Positions 32,889 to 42,325 of a stretch of 64,000 nt of DNA are shown one piece after another. Source of the stretch: CBDDHT01 sp965227905. Its GTDB lineage: Bacteria > Pseudomonadota > Alphaproteobacteria > Rhizobiales > Methyloligellaceae. The stretch lies in NCBI GenBank assembly GCA_965227905.1, contig OZ245780.1:1860001-1924000 (forward strand). The letters run 5' to 3'. Both the position numbers and the translations under genes were made by a program. The notes below the pieces were generated by a model, which worked only from the letters and a program-made list of their open reading frames with translations, did no database searches and was not told the DNA's origin. Position 1 is the stretch's first letter; the number at the start of each line of letters is the position of its first letter.

Positions 32889-34955
32889 TTAAGATTGTTG
32901 AGGACTTGATGCCGGCAGCAATAACACGGGGCCGGTCAAATGCTGGTTCATGGCCTGCGTTGCGCCTGACAAGAGCGAGACAATATGCCCGTCGTCGGCA
33001 CTCTCGATAATCTCGGGTCGATACGCCTCCATAGTCGCCGGAAGGAAGAGCGAAAAATCACACCCGGGCGTGCGGCATACGAGCAGATCTCCGAGATCAT
33101 TCCTGTTTATGGTGACTGACTGGATGTCGTCGTCTAGCGCACCGATCCGACTATGCAGAGTCTTCACAACATTCAGAGCCGGTCGCGGATTGTTCAGCCG
33201 GTCGATCACGCCGTGATGGACGAAGAAGCCGCGATCGACATCGATTAGCGTGTCGCAAAAGACCCGAATGTTGCGATGTGCGGCCGATAGCATCATCGCT
33301 TCGGCAATGTGATTGCTGACCCACAGATCGTCGGAGACGACTTGGGCCGGATTGTCCGATCCAAGACGGAGATGGACGGATGCTTTCAATTGGCTCTCCT
33401 CGAGCGCGGCCGAGATGACTGGAAACGCGTCGGCTGGACGCTCATCGAAACCGAGCCGAATAATGATGCCTTCCAGGTGAGGTCGAAGCTCTGCCATTGC
33501 AGCGAGTTCGTTGAACTGAGCAACATCGTCGACCGAGAAACCATGATTGATGACATGGAAGTACGTGCCTTCCACTTTGATGTCGTCCTTGGTTCTCATC
33601 CGGGAAAGATAAATCGGCAGTTTCGAATGCGTGGACAGTGCGGCAAGAGCCTGAACGCGCTGTTCGATGTCCGGCCAGCTTAGCGTGACTTCCCAGTCGA
33701 GGAGATGATCGGAGAACTCCGCAGCGAATGCGACAGTTTCCTGGCCAGGCACATCAAAGCTGAACAGAGTGATTTCAAATCCCAGATGATGAAAATCCTT
33801 GAGGCGCTGCCGGCGCAGCGGATCTAAAAGGTCTCTCGCCGGGATCCGCAGATTGCGGACACCCATCTCTTGCAGTGCTAGTAGATGATAATCATTGCGC
33901 ACGGCCTTGCGATCGAACTCGTCGAGCGATCCTGTCGGGGGGATCTCCGTGATCTCCGCCCAGTTCTGCCTCAGATCGAATCCGAGGAGCGGTCTTATGA
34001 TCTCCCGTGAGTCCCGCCCGAGATGTGAAGCGAGTCTCGCCTGCGGCGCGTCGTCTGAAGCCGCCTCCGCCCCATAGGTCCGGACCATGCGGACGACGTG
34101 GCCGGTCTCATAAACATTGACGATGAAGTATCCGAGCTTTGCGCCGTCGTCGCGCCCGCCCTGAGTTCCTTCGGGCGGTGTCGCCCGCAGCATCTCGCTA
34201 TAGTCCTGGCGCACGAAACAGGTGGAGGGCGCAACATAATAGTCCGTCTCACCGTGGCGATTGTACCAGTAGTTGTGAACGTGGCCGCAAAAGAACGCTT
34301 CCACCTGGTGCTTGTCGATGAGATCGAGAAACCACCGGCGGCCCGGCTCGGCTGTGTTGTCGTATTGATCAGGTTCATCCGGCGTCATCAGATAGGGCGG
34401 GTGATGCAGGAAGACCATGATGCGTTTGCCTTCAGCCTGCTCAAGCGCATCAATCAGCCAGGACGTCTGTTCCTGGTTTGCAGGCAGGCTGGAATTGATC
34501 AATTGCGCATTGAGAAGAATGAAGCGGCAGGCCCCGTGATCGAAGGCTTGAAACTGCGCACCGAACTCCCGCGTCCAGGCTGCGATCATCGCTTCGGTAA
34601 CGGGATTGGCGGGTCCGCCGGATATCGGCTTCTCGCCAATGTCGTGATTGCCGGGAACGGAGTAGATGGTGTTTCCGATATCATTGGCGATCGTGCGGTA
34701 GGCGTCTGCGGCCTGACCATAGATCGCGCCGGTTTCCGGTACGGGATGAACGTGGTCGCCAAGATGGATGACGAAATCGATATCCCGCTGATGCAAGTCT
34801 CTGGCGACGTGCCGGAACCGCGCGTTGGCATGTGCGTTCACCTCATATGGGGAATTGCAGGCGTCTTCGTCTGCGTTGACATGCGTGTCGGAGATAACGG
34901 CGAACGAGAAGAGGTGATCTCCCATCGCGTGAGCAGATGACTTTCTTGTTGGCAT
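32889..34955 (-). CDS. Two-domain metallophosphoesterase
   Basis: 688 residues. The N-terminal calcineurin-like domain (about 12-310) has all five metal motifs: ISDTHVN (D23, H25), HLGDHV, VPGNHD, an isolated HH in VFLHHPP and FCGHVHN. The C-terminal half (310-670) has no recognised domain but contains repeated hydrophobic strands that may form a TIM barrel. The substrate is unknown; related enzymes cleave phosphodiesters or act on nucleotides. No signal peptide, so it is cytosolic. A start at M11 (34925) is equally possible. It is the first of several phosphoesterase-type genes in this region. Confidence 0.75.
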   Translation of the reverse strand: MPTRKSSAHAMGDHLFSFAVISDTHVNADEDACNSPYEVNAHANARFRHVARDLHQRDIDFVIHLGDHVHPVPETGAIYGQAADAYRTIANDIGNTIYSVPGNHDIGEKPISGGPANPVTEAMIAAWTREFGAQFQAFDHGACRFILLNAQLINSSLPANQEQTSWLIDALEQAEGKRIMVFLHHPPYLMTPDEPDQYDNTAEPGRRWFLDLIDKHQVEAFFCGHVHNYWYNRHGETDYYVAPSTCFVRQDYSEMLRATPPEGTQGGRDDGAKLGYFIVNVYETGHVVRMVRTYGAEAASDDAPQARLASHLGRDSREIIRPLLGFDLRQNWAEITEIPPTGSLDEFDRKAVRNDYHLLALQEMGVRNLRIPARDLLDPLRRQRLKDFHHLGFEITLFSFDVPGQETVAFAAEFSDHLLDWEVTLSWPDIEQRVQALAALSTHSKLPIYLSRMRTKDDIKVEGTYFHVINHGFSVDDVAQFNELAAMAELRPHLEGIIIRLGFDERPADAFPVISAALEESQLKASVHLRLGSDNPAQVVSDDLWVSNHIAEAMMLSAAHRNIRVFCDTLIDVDRGFFVHHGVIDRLNNPRPALNVVKTLHSRIGALDDDIQSVTINRNDLGDLLVCRTPGCDFSLFLPATMEAYRPEIIESADDGHIVSLLSGATQAMNQHLTGPVLLLPASSPQQS

Positions 34956-35070
34956 GAGAGCGTTTTCGTTGCGAGAAGTGGCTATCGTGTGCTGATAGCA
35001 CGGACCGCAAGTGGGAGCGAATTCGCGATCTCAAGGAGAAGACTCAAGGATCTGGGGACAAAGGTCGCTA

Positions 35071-35568
35071 TCAATCGATCCGCAACCGCCACAAATACCA
35101 CATGCACCACTCAGGATTTGGCTCGAGTTCGTCCTGTTTGTGACAGTAGATATTGAGTGAAAAGCGACTGTTGCGGAGAACGCCGGTGAGGGTTGCCTCG
35201 GCACCTCCACTGCCGCCGCTATGCAATTCCGTTCGATACAGAAGTTCGACCCCGTTGCGCATTCGTGCGCTCTTCGTGCAGGTGTTCGGCGAACACGCGG
35301 CATCGCCGACCGTGATCTCAATCTGCTGCGGTTGACGCCTACCGGGCCGGAAGTCGAGACGAATACCGGTTTTTGGATCTTTCAAGGGCACGATCTTGAT
35401 CGCTTCGGTTTCGGCAAGCGCCATCGAAATATCGCCGACATTGAAGCGATGCACTTGTTCTTCGGTGCGATCCGGCTCTTTGACGGGATCAGGCGTCGAC
35501 ATGAGCAGCAGCATGAGAGCGCCGGACGCAACCAATATGACAGCCAGTCCAAGACGAACGGTGTTCAT
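35071..35568 (-). CDS. Membrane-anchored protein of unknown function
   Basis: 165 residues. One N-terminal membrane anchor (about 4-25) is followed by a periplasmic domain with four cysteines (CSPNTC, YCHK, WCMW) that probably form disulfides. Ends with WYLWRLRID. Not recognised. Start MNTVRLGLAV at 35568 is preferred. It lies 115 bases upstream of the two-domain metallophosphoesterase on the same strand. Confidence 0.55.
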   Translation of the reverse strand: MNTVRLGLAVILVASGALMLLLMSTPDPVKEPDRTEEQVHRFNVGDISMALAETEAIKIVPLKDPKTGIRLDFRPGRRQPQQIEITVGDAACSPNTCTKSARMRNGVELLYRTELHSGGSGGAEATLTGVLRNSRFSLNIYCHKQDELEPNPEWCMWYLWRLRID

Positions 35569-35671
35569 AACGGCTCCAGTCGATAGACCGCGCGGCACTA
35601 TGCCTCGCCGATGGGCTGCTCCCTAGCAAATGCATCCTGAACCGCGTTTGAGAGGGTCGTTCATCCCATGT

Positions 35672-36400
35672 TCAATCGACCTCCAGACAGATCGGCACAT
35701 GATCGCTGAGCCCGCTGCCGCACCAGTCGTCGAATGAGCCGACACTGAAGTCCTTCACGCCGTCGAACCATCGCTCGGGCAAGAACGCGTAATCGATATG
35801 GTAGGTCGGTCCGTCCCGACGCCGATCTCGCCAATAGAGCGTCGGCGTTCTTTCCTTGCCCTGTTCTTCACCGGTGATCCGGTGGTAGGCGCTATGAAGG
35901 CCCAACTCCTCGAAGATCGCCACCTTCGTCATATGGTTGATGCGCCAACCGGGCTTGTCCCAGATGGCGTTGCTGTTGAAGTCGCCTGCAACCACCGCAT
36001 CTCTGCCTGTCAGGAATTCCCGGTACTTGCCCAAGGCTCGTCTCAGCGGGCCCGACTGATGTTTTCGCGTGAGGCCCGCGCTTGCATTCTGCGCCCAGAC
36101 GGCCAGCAGATTGAATCGTCGTGGACCATCGATGTACACCGGCGCGATGTATCTCAGCGTGGGGTGATAGGACTCATGGAGCCGCGCGGCATAGCCGTTG
36201 AACGTGAAGACCGCCAAACCCTTGTTCCTGTTCTCTCCGATCCAGACCGGTTCGGACTCGATCCAAGACGCTCGCTCACGAGATCTGAGAATCTCGGGCA
36301 TCGCGCATTCGCTGACGACGGCGATATCGGGCTCAAGGGCGAGGAGTGCATCGATCTTGCGATGCAGAGCCATATTGCAGTTCCAGGTGACGAGACGCAT
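35672..36400 (-). CDS. Endonuclease/exonuclease/phosphatase family protein
   Basis: 242 residues, one EEP domain. Motifs: MRLVTWNCNMA (N7) at the start, ALEPDIAVVSECA (glutamate), AGDFNSNAIWD (D-x-N), and the ending GLSDHVPICLEV with the catalytic DH. Members act on DNA, RNA or phosphoinositides; the target is open. No signal peptide. Start at 36400 begins exactly with the family motif. Confidence 0.88.
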   Translation of the reverse strand: MRLVTWNCNMALHRKIDALLALEPDIAVVSECAMPEILRSRERASWIESEPVWIGENRNKGLAVFTFNGYAARLHESYHPTLRYIAPVYIDGPRRFNLLAVWAQNASAGLTRKHQSGPLRRALGKYREFLTGRDAVVAGDFNSNAIWDKPGWRINHMTKVAIFEELGLHSAYHRITGEEQGKERTPTLYWRDRRRDGPTYHIDYAFLPERWFDGVKDFSVGSFDDWCGSGLSDHVPICLEVD

Positions 36401-36442
36401 GGCTGGCACACTATCGTGCCGACTTTGAACGCCCAACAGATT

Positions 36443-37081
36443 CTAGTCGTAATAGACCATGATGCTGTGCAGCACGACGACACCGTCCGCCGCTTTTCCC
36501 GGATCGCGTGGGATCGAATCGAATGTCAGCTTTAAGCTTTCCTGCGATGACGTCAGGCTTTGCGGAATCCGGATCGTTTCCGTAAGCGACCGGCGTCCGC
36601 TCAGATGCCACTCGGCGACGGACTTGTTTCCGGCATGCAGTCGGAGCGTGCGTGCACCGGCGCTTCTTGAAACGTCAGCCCGGACATAAGAGAAATCGAT
36701 CGTCAGATTGACGCTCGATTCGACGCCGGGCTTTAGAGGCAATCTGAGGTCCGAGCGCATTCCTGCCGTGTTCAATCCATCCGTATCGGGAACACTCCAG
36801 CCGGATCCAAGCAGTTCGGGCTCGAGCAGTCCGCTTTGGAAGAAGTGGACCGTCAGAAACCGTTTGTGGCGCTCATCAGTTTCGCCGAGAAAATAGACGG
36901 ACGCGCCCAAGAACAAAGCCGACGCAGATAGTAGGAGCGCGATCGCGACCGTCGCCCGCAGAAAACGCTCTGTAACCGATGGCGCCAACGTGCCATCGGT
37001 CTCGCTCAAGCCGAGCTTATGCGGGACCTGCCGAATGGCCTGATCGGTGCGGCTTTCAGAACGGGTTGCCGCCTGTGTCAT
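36443..37081 (-). CDS. Membrane protein of unknown function
   Basis: 212 residues. One TM segment (about 42-63) is followed by a periplasmic beta-rich domain (80-210) of unknown family. The first 40 residues are hydrophilic and basic, so the N-terminus faces the cytosol. It lies 42 bases upstream of the EEP gene and is likely cotranscribed. Start MTQAATRSES at 37081 is preferred to a longer form. Confidence 0.6.
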   Translation of the reverse strand: MTQAATRSESRTDQAIRQVPHKLGLSETDGTLAPSVTERFLRATVAIALLLSASALFLGASVYFLGETDERHKRFLTVHFFQSGLLEPELLGSGWSVPDTDGLNTAGMRSDLRLPLKPGVESSVNLTIDFSYVRADVSRSAGARTLRLHAGNKSVAEWHLSGRRSLTETIRIPQSLTSSQESLKLTFDSIPRDPGKAADGVVVLHSIMVYYD

Positions 37082-37407
37082 CGTCACTGGTCTCCTCGAC
37101 GCGATGGAGATGCGTTCGCCGGCGGGAAATGCTTCGGCTTCTGTCCGTGGAATGTCTTGACGCGCAGGCGGCAAAAGTGTGTGGCTTGAGAGCGTGGGCC
37201 GTGACGCGTAAACAGACAGCCGGTTCCCGACGAGCGAATTCTAATCAGGCGACGGTTAACAGCCGCCTACCGGGAATGCCGGAATGCCCGATTGTCAGGA
37301 GCGGAGTTGGCTGTGCGCCGTCGCTGCGGGGAACTCACGGCAGAATCGACCGGCGCAACATCGCCAATCAGGCGCAAGAACGACAAAAGACTGAACCGAA
37401 GTAGGGA
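37082..37407. other. 326-base gap without a supported gene
   Basis: This divergent region lies between the membrane-protein gene and the M50 protease gene and probably holds both promoters. No convincing motif or hairpin with a T-run was seen. Confidence 0.4.
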
Positions 37408-38100
37408 ATGATCATGGATGTAGCCGGACTCCTGCACACAGCCTCGACCTGGGTCATTCCCGTGTTGCTTGCGATCACCTTTCACGAGGCGGCCCATGCC
37501 TATGCGGCCTGGAGGCTGGGCGACGACACAGCCGCGAGATTGGGCCGCGTCAGTTTCAATCCGCTAAAACATATCGATCTCTTCGGTACCGTGTTGTTGC
37601 CGGCACTGCTTCTCTTCCTGCGTGCCCCATTCCTGTTCGGTTGGGCCAAGCCGGTGCCAGTGATTTTCGGCCGGCTGAATAATCCGCGACGCGATATGGT
37701 GCTTGTGGCGGCTGCGGGCCCGGCCATCAATCTCGTGCTCGCCGCCGCATCCGCACTGCTGATCCGCGGCCTCTGGCTGGTGCCGGAACCGGCCGTTGCC
37801 TGGGCCGGACAAATGCTCACCAATTCGATCATCCTCAATCTGGTGCTGGCGGTGTTCAACATGCTGCCGCTGCCACCCCTCGACGGTGGCCGGATCGCAG
37901 TCGGTCTGCTGCCGGATTTCCTGGCTATTCCGCTCGCCAAGCTCGAGCCCTATGGCATGTTCATTCTGATCGGCGTGATCTTTCTTCTGCCAATGGTCGG
38001 CAGGCAGATCGGCGTCGAGCTCGAGATCTTCAACTGGGCCGTGTGGACACCGGTTTCCTGGCTCTTGCCCTTTTTCAGAACGTTGGCTGGCGCGGGGTAA
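37408..38100 (+). CDS. M50-family site-2 protease
   Basis: 230 residues, about six TM helices, the short bacterial S2P type (no PDZ domain). The zinc site is complete: HEAAH (about 26-30), NPLKH, and the third motif PPLDGGRI (about 152-159). Such enzymes cleave membrane anchors within the bilayer. It reads in the same direction as the VWA gene 66 bases downstream. The substrate is unknown. Confidence 0.9.
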   Translation: MIMDVAGLLHTASTWVIPVLLAITFHEAAHAYAAWRLGDDTAARLGRVSFNPLKHIDLFGTVLLPALLLFLRAPFLFGWAKPVPVIFGRLNNPRRDMVLVAAAGPAINLVLAAASALLIRGLWLVPEPAVAWAGQMLTNSIILNLVLAVFNMLPLPPLDGGRIAVGLLPDFLAIPLAKLEPYGMFILIGVIFLLPMVGRQIGVELEIFNWAVWTPVSWLLPFFRTLAGAG

Positions 38101-38166
38101 GCGAACCGTAACCGAAATGATGTATACGCCATTGTTTCCAAATGTGTTTTCGGTGGAGACGATGCG

Positions 38167-39450
38167 ATGAAACTGCGGGATTTCGGCTGCCTGAGCCTGA
38201 TTGCCATCCTGGCCCTGGGGTGCCGCGTGGCAATGGCCGAGCCGCGCAACGTCGCCCTCGTGCTCGATGCGTCGGGCTCAATGAATGGAAAACTCGCGTC
38301 GGGTACACGCAAAATCGTCGCCGCGAAATCGGCCGTCGGCGCCTTCGTCGGAAAGATCGACCCGGATATCAATCTCTCTTTCCGCGCCTATGGCCATCAG
38401 TCCCATCGGTCAAAGCGCAACTGTAAGGATACGCAACTCATCGTCGGCTTCGGCGCGGCGAAAGCAAATGGCGACAAAATCGTCTCGAGCGCCAAGGAGC
38501 TGACAGCACAAGGATACACACCGATCACCTATGTCCTGGGTCTCGCCGCCGACGATTTGAAGCCGACAAAGGGCAAGAACACAATTGTTCTGGTCTCTGA
38601 TGGCAAGGAGACGTGCAAGGGCGACCCCTGTCTTCTGGCGAGCAAGCTTGCCGCCGCCGACGTCGACCTCGTCATTCACACCATCGGTTTTGGCGTCGAC
38701 GTCACTACCGAACGCCAACTGCAGTGCATCGCCAACAAGGGCAGGGGCCAGTATTTTTCCGCCAACAACATCGATGCTCTGACCGGCTCCATGACCGCAG
38801 CGGTCGAAAAGGTCGAGATCAAACCGGTGCGGGAACCGCAACCGAAGTCCGCCGGTCGTGGCGTGACCGGGAAACTGGAGATCCGCGGCGCGGATCGCCA
38901 CGCCGTTCTCAATGCGGAGACGGGCAAGGAGGTGATCCGGCTCAGCTACACCAAGACGATCGATGCTCTGCCGCCCGGTCTCTACAATGTGGAATTCGAC
39001 AACGGGCTCTGGAAGAGCGTCGAGGTCAAAGGGGATGAAACCACGGTCCTCGAGCCAGCGATCCTGAAAATCGAAAACGGCTACAAGCACGACATCATCG
39101 ATCAGGAAACCGGGCAGGTCGTCAGCGCCGTGTCGAGAACAACCGATGGCGGCAAGGCGGTCTTGATCCCCGGACGTTTCGATATCCAGTTCGAAGACAC
39201 GCTCTGGCGCGATGTTGTCCTCGAAGAGGGAAAGACCACAATCCTCAAGGCAGCAGGTATCGACATCAAGGGGGCCGGCATGAGCGGTGTTCCCATCCTT
39301 GATGCCGGTGGCAAGGAGATCGCAAAAATCCGCTCGACCCGCAGCTACGCGGCGCTTCCTCCCGGCAAATACACTCTGGTGCTGAGAGATGGGACGCGCA
39401 AACCGGTGGAGCTTGTCGAGGGCAAGACGGTTTCAATCAGTTTAAAGTGA
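38167..39450 (+). CDS. Secreted VWA-domain protein with three C-terminal repeats
   Basis: 427 residues; signal peptide cut near AMAEP (about 24). The VWA domain (27-215) has an intact MIDAS start D34-x-S36-x-S38 and a later VSDGKETC. After it come three divergent repeats of about 65 residues (235-297, 299-363, 364-427), each with a LPPGxYxVEF or IPGRFDIQF core and a closing EGKTTxL. The repeats look like beta modules for surface or matrix binding. Possibly in one operon with the S2P gene. Confidence 0.85.
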   Translation: MKLRDFGCLSLIAILALGCRVAMAEPRNVALVLDASGSMNGKLASGTRKIVAAKSAVGAFVGKIDPDINLSFRAYGHQSHRSKRNCKDTQLIVGFGAAKANGDKIVSSAKELTAQGYTPITYVLGLAADDLKPTKGKNTIVLVSDGKETCKGDPCLLASKLAAADVDLVIHTIGFGVDVTTERQLQCIANKGRGQYFSANNIDALTGSMTAAVEKVEIKPVREPQPKSAGRGVTGKLEIRGADRHAVLNAETGKEVIRLSYTKTIDALPPGLYNVEFDNGLWKSVEVKGDETTVLEPAILKIENGYKHDIIDQETGQVVSAVSRTTDGGKAVLIPGRFDIQFEDTLWRDVVLEEGKTTILKAAGIDIKGAGMSGVPILDAGGKEIAKIRSTRSYAALPPGKYTLVLRDGTRKPVELVEGKTVSISLK

Positions 39451-39459
39451 GCGTCCGTG

Positions 39460-39723
39460 TCAGTGTAGCCGCGCGGCAACGATGGCCGCTTCGATGGTCT
39501 CGTTACCCAGTGCCTTCTGCGCTTCCAGACGGTTGACGCCTTTGATCAGGACATAGCGATCCTTGCCACGGCGGACCTGAATGGGCCTCTGGGCGACCTC
39601 TTCGATAATCTGTTCGGCAATCTCTTCGATCTTCTGAGGATCGATTTCCTTGCGGCGGTCGGACGGTACATAGATTTCGTCGATATTCACGACCTTGGTA
39701 CGCAATTTTGTCTCCTTTCGCAT
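39460..39723 (-). CDS. Small ParB-N-like protein
   Basis: 87 residues. IDEIYVPSDRRKEIDPQKIE, then RPIQVRRGKDRYVLIKGVNR, then LEAQKALG follow the ParB/Srx N-terminal domain, but the usual G-x-H-R is G-V-N-R and there is no HTH or dimer domain. It stands alone without parA, so it is not a partition protein. It may be a regulator or nuclease-like adaptor. Convergent with the VWA gene. Confidence 0.7.
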   Translation of the reverse strand: MRKETKLRTKVVNIDEIYVPSDRRKEIDPQKIEEIAEQIIEEVAQRPIQVRRGKDRYVLIKGVNRLEAQKALGNETIEAAIVAARLH

Positions 39724-39920
39724 CCTTGAGCGGAGTGGACCCGCACCGGAGACTGTTGCCGGTATCGAATTGCTATGCCAGTGAAAAATTCTGCAACAAC
39801 TCGTCTGTACAAGACATCTTTACTGCCCGGAATCCCCCTAAATTGGATGTTTGGGTTGGAACGGTGGCCGCTTTAGGACTTACGAAATCGCCTCTTAACG
39901 CTTCCGCATCTATTTCCGGT

Positions 39921-39926
39921 TATGAT
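39921..39926 (+). promoter_or_regulatory. Probable -10 box of tRNA-Gly
   Basis: TATGAT lies ten bases before the mature tRNA 5' end. The -35 is weak (ACGCTT or TTAACG at non-ideal spacing). Confidence 0.4.
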
Positions 39927-39936
39927 TTGGATGTGT

Positions 39937-40010
39937 GCGGATGTAGCTCAGTGGCAGAGCAATGGCCTTCCAGGTCGTGTGCATAGGTTCGACTCCTGTC
40001 GTCCGCTCCA
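39937..40010 (+). tRNA. tRNA-Gly (anticodon TCC)
   Basis: Acceptor GCGGATG pairs with CGTCCGC (one G-T), D stem GCTC/GAGC, T stem ATAGG/CCTGT and T loop TTCGACT. The anticodon loop CTTCCAG gives TCC, reading GGA/GGG glycine codons. Discriminator T and an encoded CCA (40008-40010) follow. The anticodon stem ATGGC/GTCGT carries two G-T pairs, so it is weaker than usual. Confidence 0.9.
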
Positions 40011-40017
40011 TTTCCCT

Positions 40018-41316
40018 TCAAAAAACGGGTCTGCGCTTATTGTGCATGACAATTGCCAGGGCCGCGACCGCAACCACCGCTGCTCCGCCGGCGAGTGACA
40101 AGCGCAATCCATAGCTCTCCGCGGCCCATCCCATGGCAAGCGCGCCGATGGCTGGCCCGCCGCGTATGATCAGGCCGTAGAGACTGAGGACGCGGCCACG
40201 CATGTCGCCGTCCACCTCCAGTTGCAGGAGCGTCTGCATACCGGCCCCGGTCAGGACCAGGGCCAGGCCCAGCACGGCGGTGGCCGGGAGTGCGACCCAG
40301 AGCGAAGGCGTAGCAACAAAGGCGGTAAGCCCGCCGGAAATCACGAAAGCAGCAACGATGACAATGGCGGACAGATCCGTCTGCGGATTGCGGCCTGCAA
40401 GCCACAGACCGCCGCAAATAGCGCCGGCGCCGAAGGTCGATGTCAGAATGGCCAGTGTCTCGGGTCCGCCTTTGAAGACGGCTGCCGCAAAGCCTGGGAG
40501 CAGCTCGACCAATGGCCGCGCGCCAAGACCGATCGCGATTAACAGGAGGAGGTTCACGGCGATCCGGCGATTGCTGAACGCATAGCTCACACCTTCGCCG
40601 AGGTCGGTCAGGAAGCGCTTGCGCTGCCTGCGCGGTTTTGCCGGTTCCGTCAGGCGCAGGCGAAGCAGGATGAAGACAAAGACGCAGAAGGAGAGAACGT
40701 TCAATCCGAACACCCATGATACGTGGCCGGCGGCAATGACGCCGCCCGCAATGGCTGGACCGATAAAACGAGCCAGATTGAAAATGACCGAATTGATACC
40801 GATCGCAGCGTTGAGATTTTCGGGGCCCACAAGGCTTGGAACGAGGGCCAGACGGGCGGGTTGATTGAACGCGGTGACGACGCCGAGGAACAGCGAGAGC
40901 AGCACGATCGCGTGTATCGTGATTGTGTCCGTGACGGTGAGCACGAAGAGTATGCCGGCCTGAAGGCCGGAGAGACTCTGGCTGATCTGAACAAGCCGCA
41001 ACCGGTCCTGCCGGTCGGCCACCGCTCCGCCGAAGGGGCCGAGGATCACGGCCGGAAACAGATCCGCAAATGCCACCATACCGAGCCAGAAGGCCGATTC
41101 CGTCAGTTGCCAGACGAGCCAGCCCACCGCGATGCGCTGCATCCAGGTGCCGATGAGCGAAATGCCATTGCCGAAGACATAGCTGCCATAATTGGGCGAG
41201 CGCAGAGTCTCGAAGATCTTCGCCGGCCCGGAGGCAGGGATCGGGGTATTGGTCGCAGGTTTGATGTGCAATGCCGTAGTGGGGCGCCAGGATGGGCGAA
41301 CTTCAGACCCTCTCAC
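40018..41316 (-). CDS. MFS transporter (EntS/MFS_3 type)
   Basis: 432 residues, 12 TM helices. GNGISLIGTWMQRIAVGWLVW in TM1 and GPFGGAVADRQDRLRLV after TM2 are the marks of the EntS-like MFS_3 group, many of which export siderophores or drugs. The C-terminal six helices are normal. It stands alone and reads toward tRNA-Gly. The substrate is unknown. The first 30 residues are unlike the family, so a later start is possible. Confidence 0.88.
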   Translation of the reverse strand: MRGSEVRPSWRPTTALHIKPATNTPIPASGPAKIFETLRSPNYGSYVFGNGISLIGTWMQRIAVGWLVWQLTESAFWLGMVAFADLFPAVILGPFGGAVADRQDRLRLVQISQSLSGLQAGILFVLTVTDTITIHAIVLLSLFLGVVTAFNQPARLALVPSLVGPENLNAAIGINSVIFNLARFIGPAIAGGVIAAGHVSWVFGLNVLSFCVFVFILLRLRLTEPAKPRRQRKRFLTDLGEGVSYAFSNRRIAVNLLLLIAIGLGARPLVELLPGFAAAVFKGGPETLAILTSTFGAGAICGGLWLAGRNPQTDLSAIVIVAAFVISGGLTAFVATPSLWVALPATAVLGLALVLTGAGMQTLLQLEVDGDMRGRVLSLYGLIIRGGPAIGALAMGWAAESYGLRLSLAGGAAVVAVAALAIVMHNKRRPVF

Positions 41317-41447
41317 ACTTTGGCGTTCGACATATTGGATGGCATGGTCTGTTCACAGATCGTTGGACAAGATGTGATGAGGCGGGCATTGGTTTATCCA
41401 AGCGCAGCCCCTAGATATCCGGGTCGGTAGTGGATCGGACGTGGCAA

Positions 41448-42305
41448 ATGAACTCTGCTGGAAAATTGATTGGACTGCCTCAAACCGTCGATCTGGGAAG
41501 GATCGATGAGCCGCTGCTGATCTGCGGCGGTGCCTACTCGAATCTCGAGGCGTTGAGCGCGTTTCTAATCGCTGCCGAAGCACAGGGCTTCGGACCCGAT
41601 CGCATCATCCACACTGGCGATGTCGTCGCTTATGGCGCGGAGCCGGCGGCCACGGCGCAACGGCTGCGCCGCTCTGGCGTTCATGCCATCCAGGGCAATG
41701 TGGAAGAGAGTCTGGCCCGTGGACGCGCCGAATGCAGCTGTGGTTTCGACGAGGGCTCTTACTGCGCTGAATTGTCAGCGGACTGGTTCGGCTTTGCCGC
41801 AGACCGCGTCGATGAGCCTCTGCGAGACTGGATGAGGGAATTACCGCATCAATTGACATTCACCATGGCCGGCCGCCGCGTCCGCGTCATTCATGGTGGG
41901 ACGACCCGGATCAACGCATTTCTCTACCCATCGACCCCTGAAGAGGCTTTCGAGGCGGAGTTCGATGCAGCCGCAGCAGATGTCATCATTGCCGGACACT
42001 GCTCGCTTCCGTTTACCCGGCCGGTGGGATCGCGCCTGTGGCACAATAGCGGTGCCCTCGGTATCCCGGCCAATGACGGCACATCGCGCGTCTGGTACGC
42101 ACTGATGACACCCGACAATGGCACGATCCGCTTCGAGCATATCCCGCTGGTCTACGATTATGAGCGGGCCCGATCCAAGATGATTGCGGCTGGGCTGCCA
42201 CGCGGTTATGCGGATGCTCTGAGCACGGGGCTTTGGCCAAGTGTCAGTACATTGCCCGACGCCGAGCAGCGGCAGGCGGGTCAGCGGTTGCAGATTGCGG
42301 CGTAA
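41448..42305 (+). CDS. Metallophosphoesterase-like protein with lost metal ligands
   Basis: 285 residues with the fold pattern of the YfcE/diadenosine-tetraphosphatase-like family. Motif GDVVAYG is intact and a histidine in IHGG is kept. However, motif I reads LLICGGAYSNLEAL where S-D-x-H-G-N is expected, GNHD reads GNVE, and GHTH reads GHCS. Three of the usual metal-binding groups are altered, so ordinary phosphatase activity is doubtful. Start MNSAGKLIG at 41448 is preferred. Confidence 0.75.
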   Translation: MNSAGKLIGLPQTVDLGRIDEPLLICGGAYSNLEALSAFLIAAEAQGFGPDRIIHTGDVVAYGAEPAATAQRLRRSGVHAIQGNVEESLARGRAECSCGFDEGSYCAELSADWFGFAADRVDEPLRDWMRELPHQLTFTMAGRRVRVIHGGTTRINAFLYPSTPEEAFEAEFDAAAADVIIAGHCSLPFTRPVGSRLWHNSGALGIPANDGTSRVWYALMTPDNGTIRFEHIPLVYDYERARSKMIAAGLPRGYADALSTGLWPSVSTLPDAEQRQAGQRLQIAA

Positions 42306-42325
42306 AATACGCTACCGAGAGTCTG

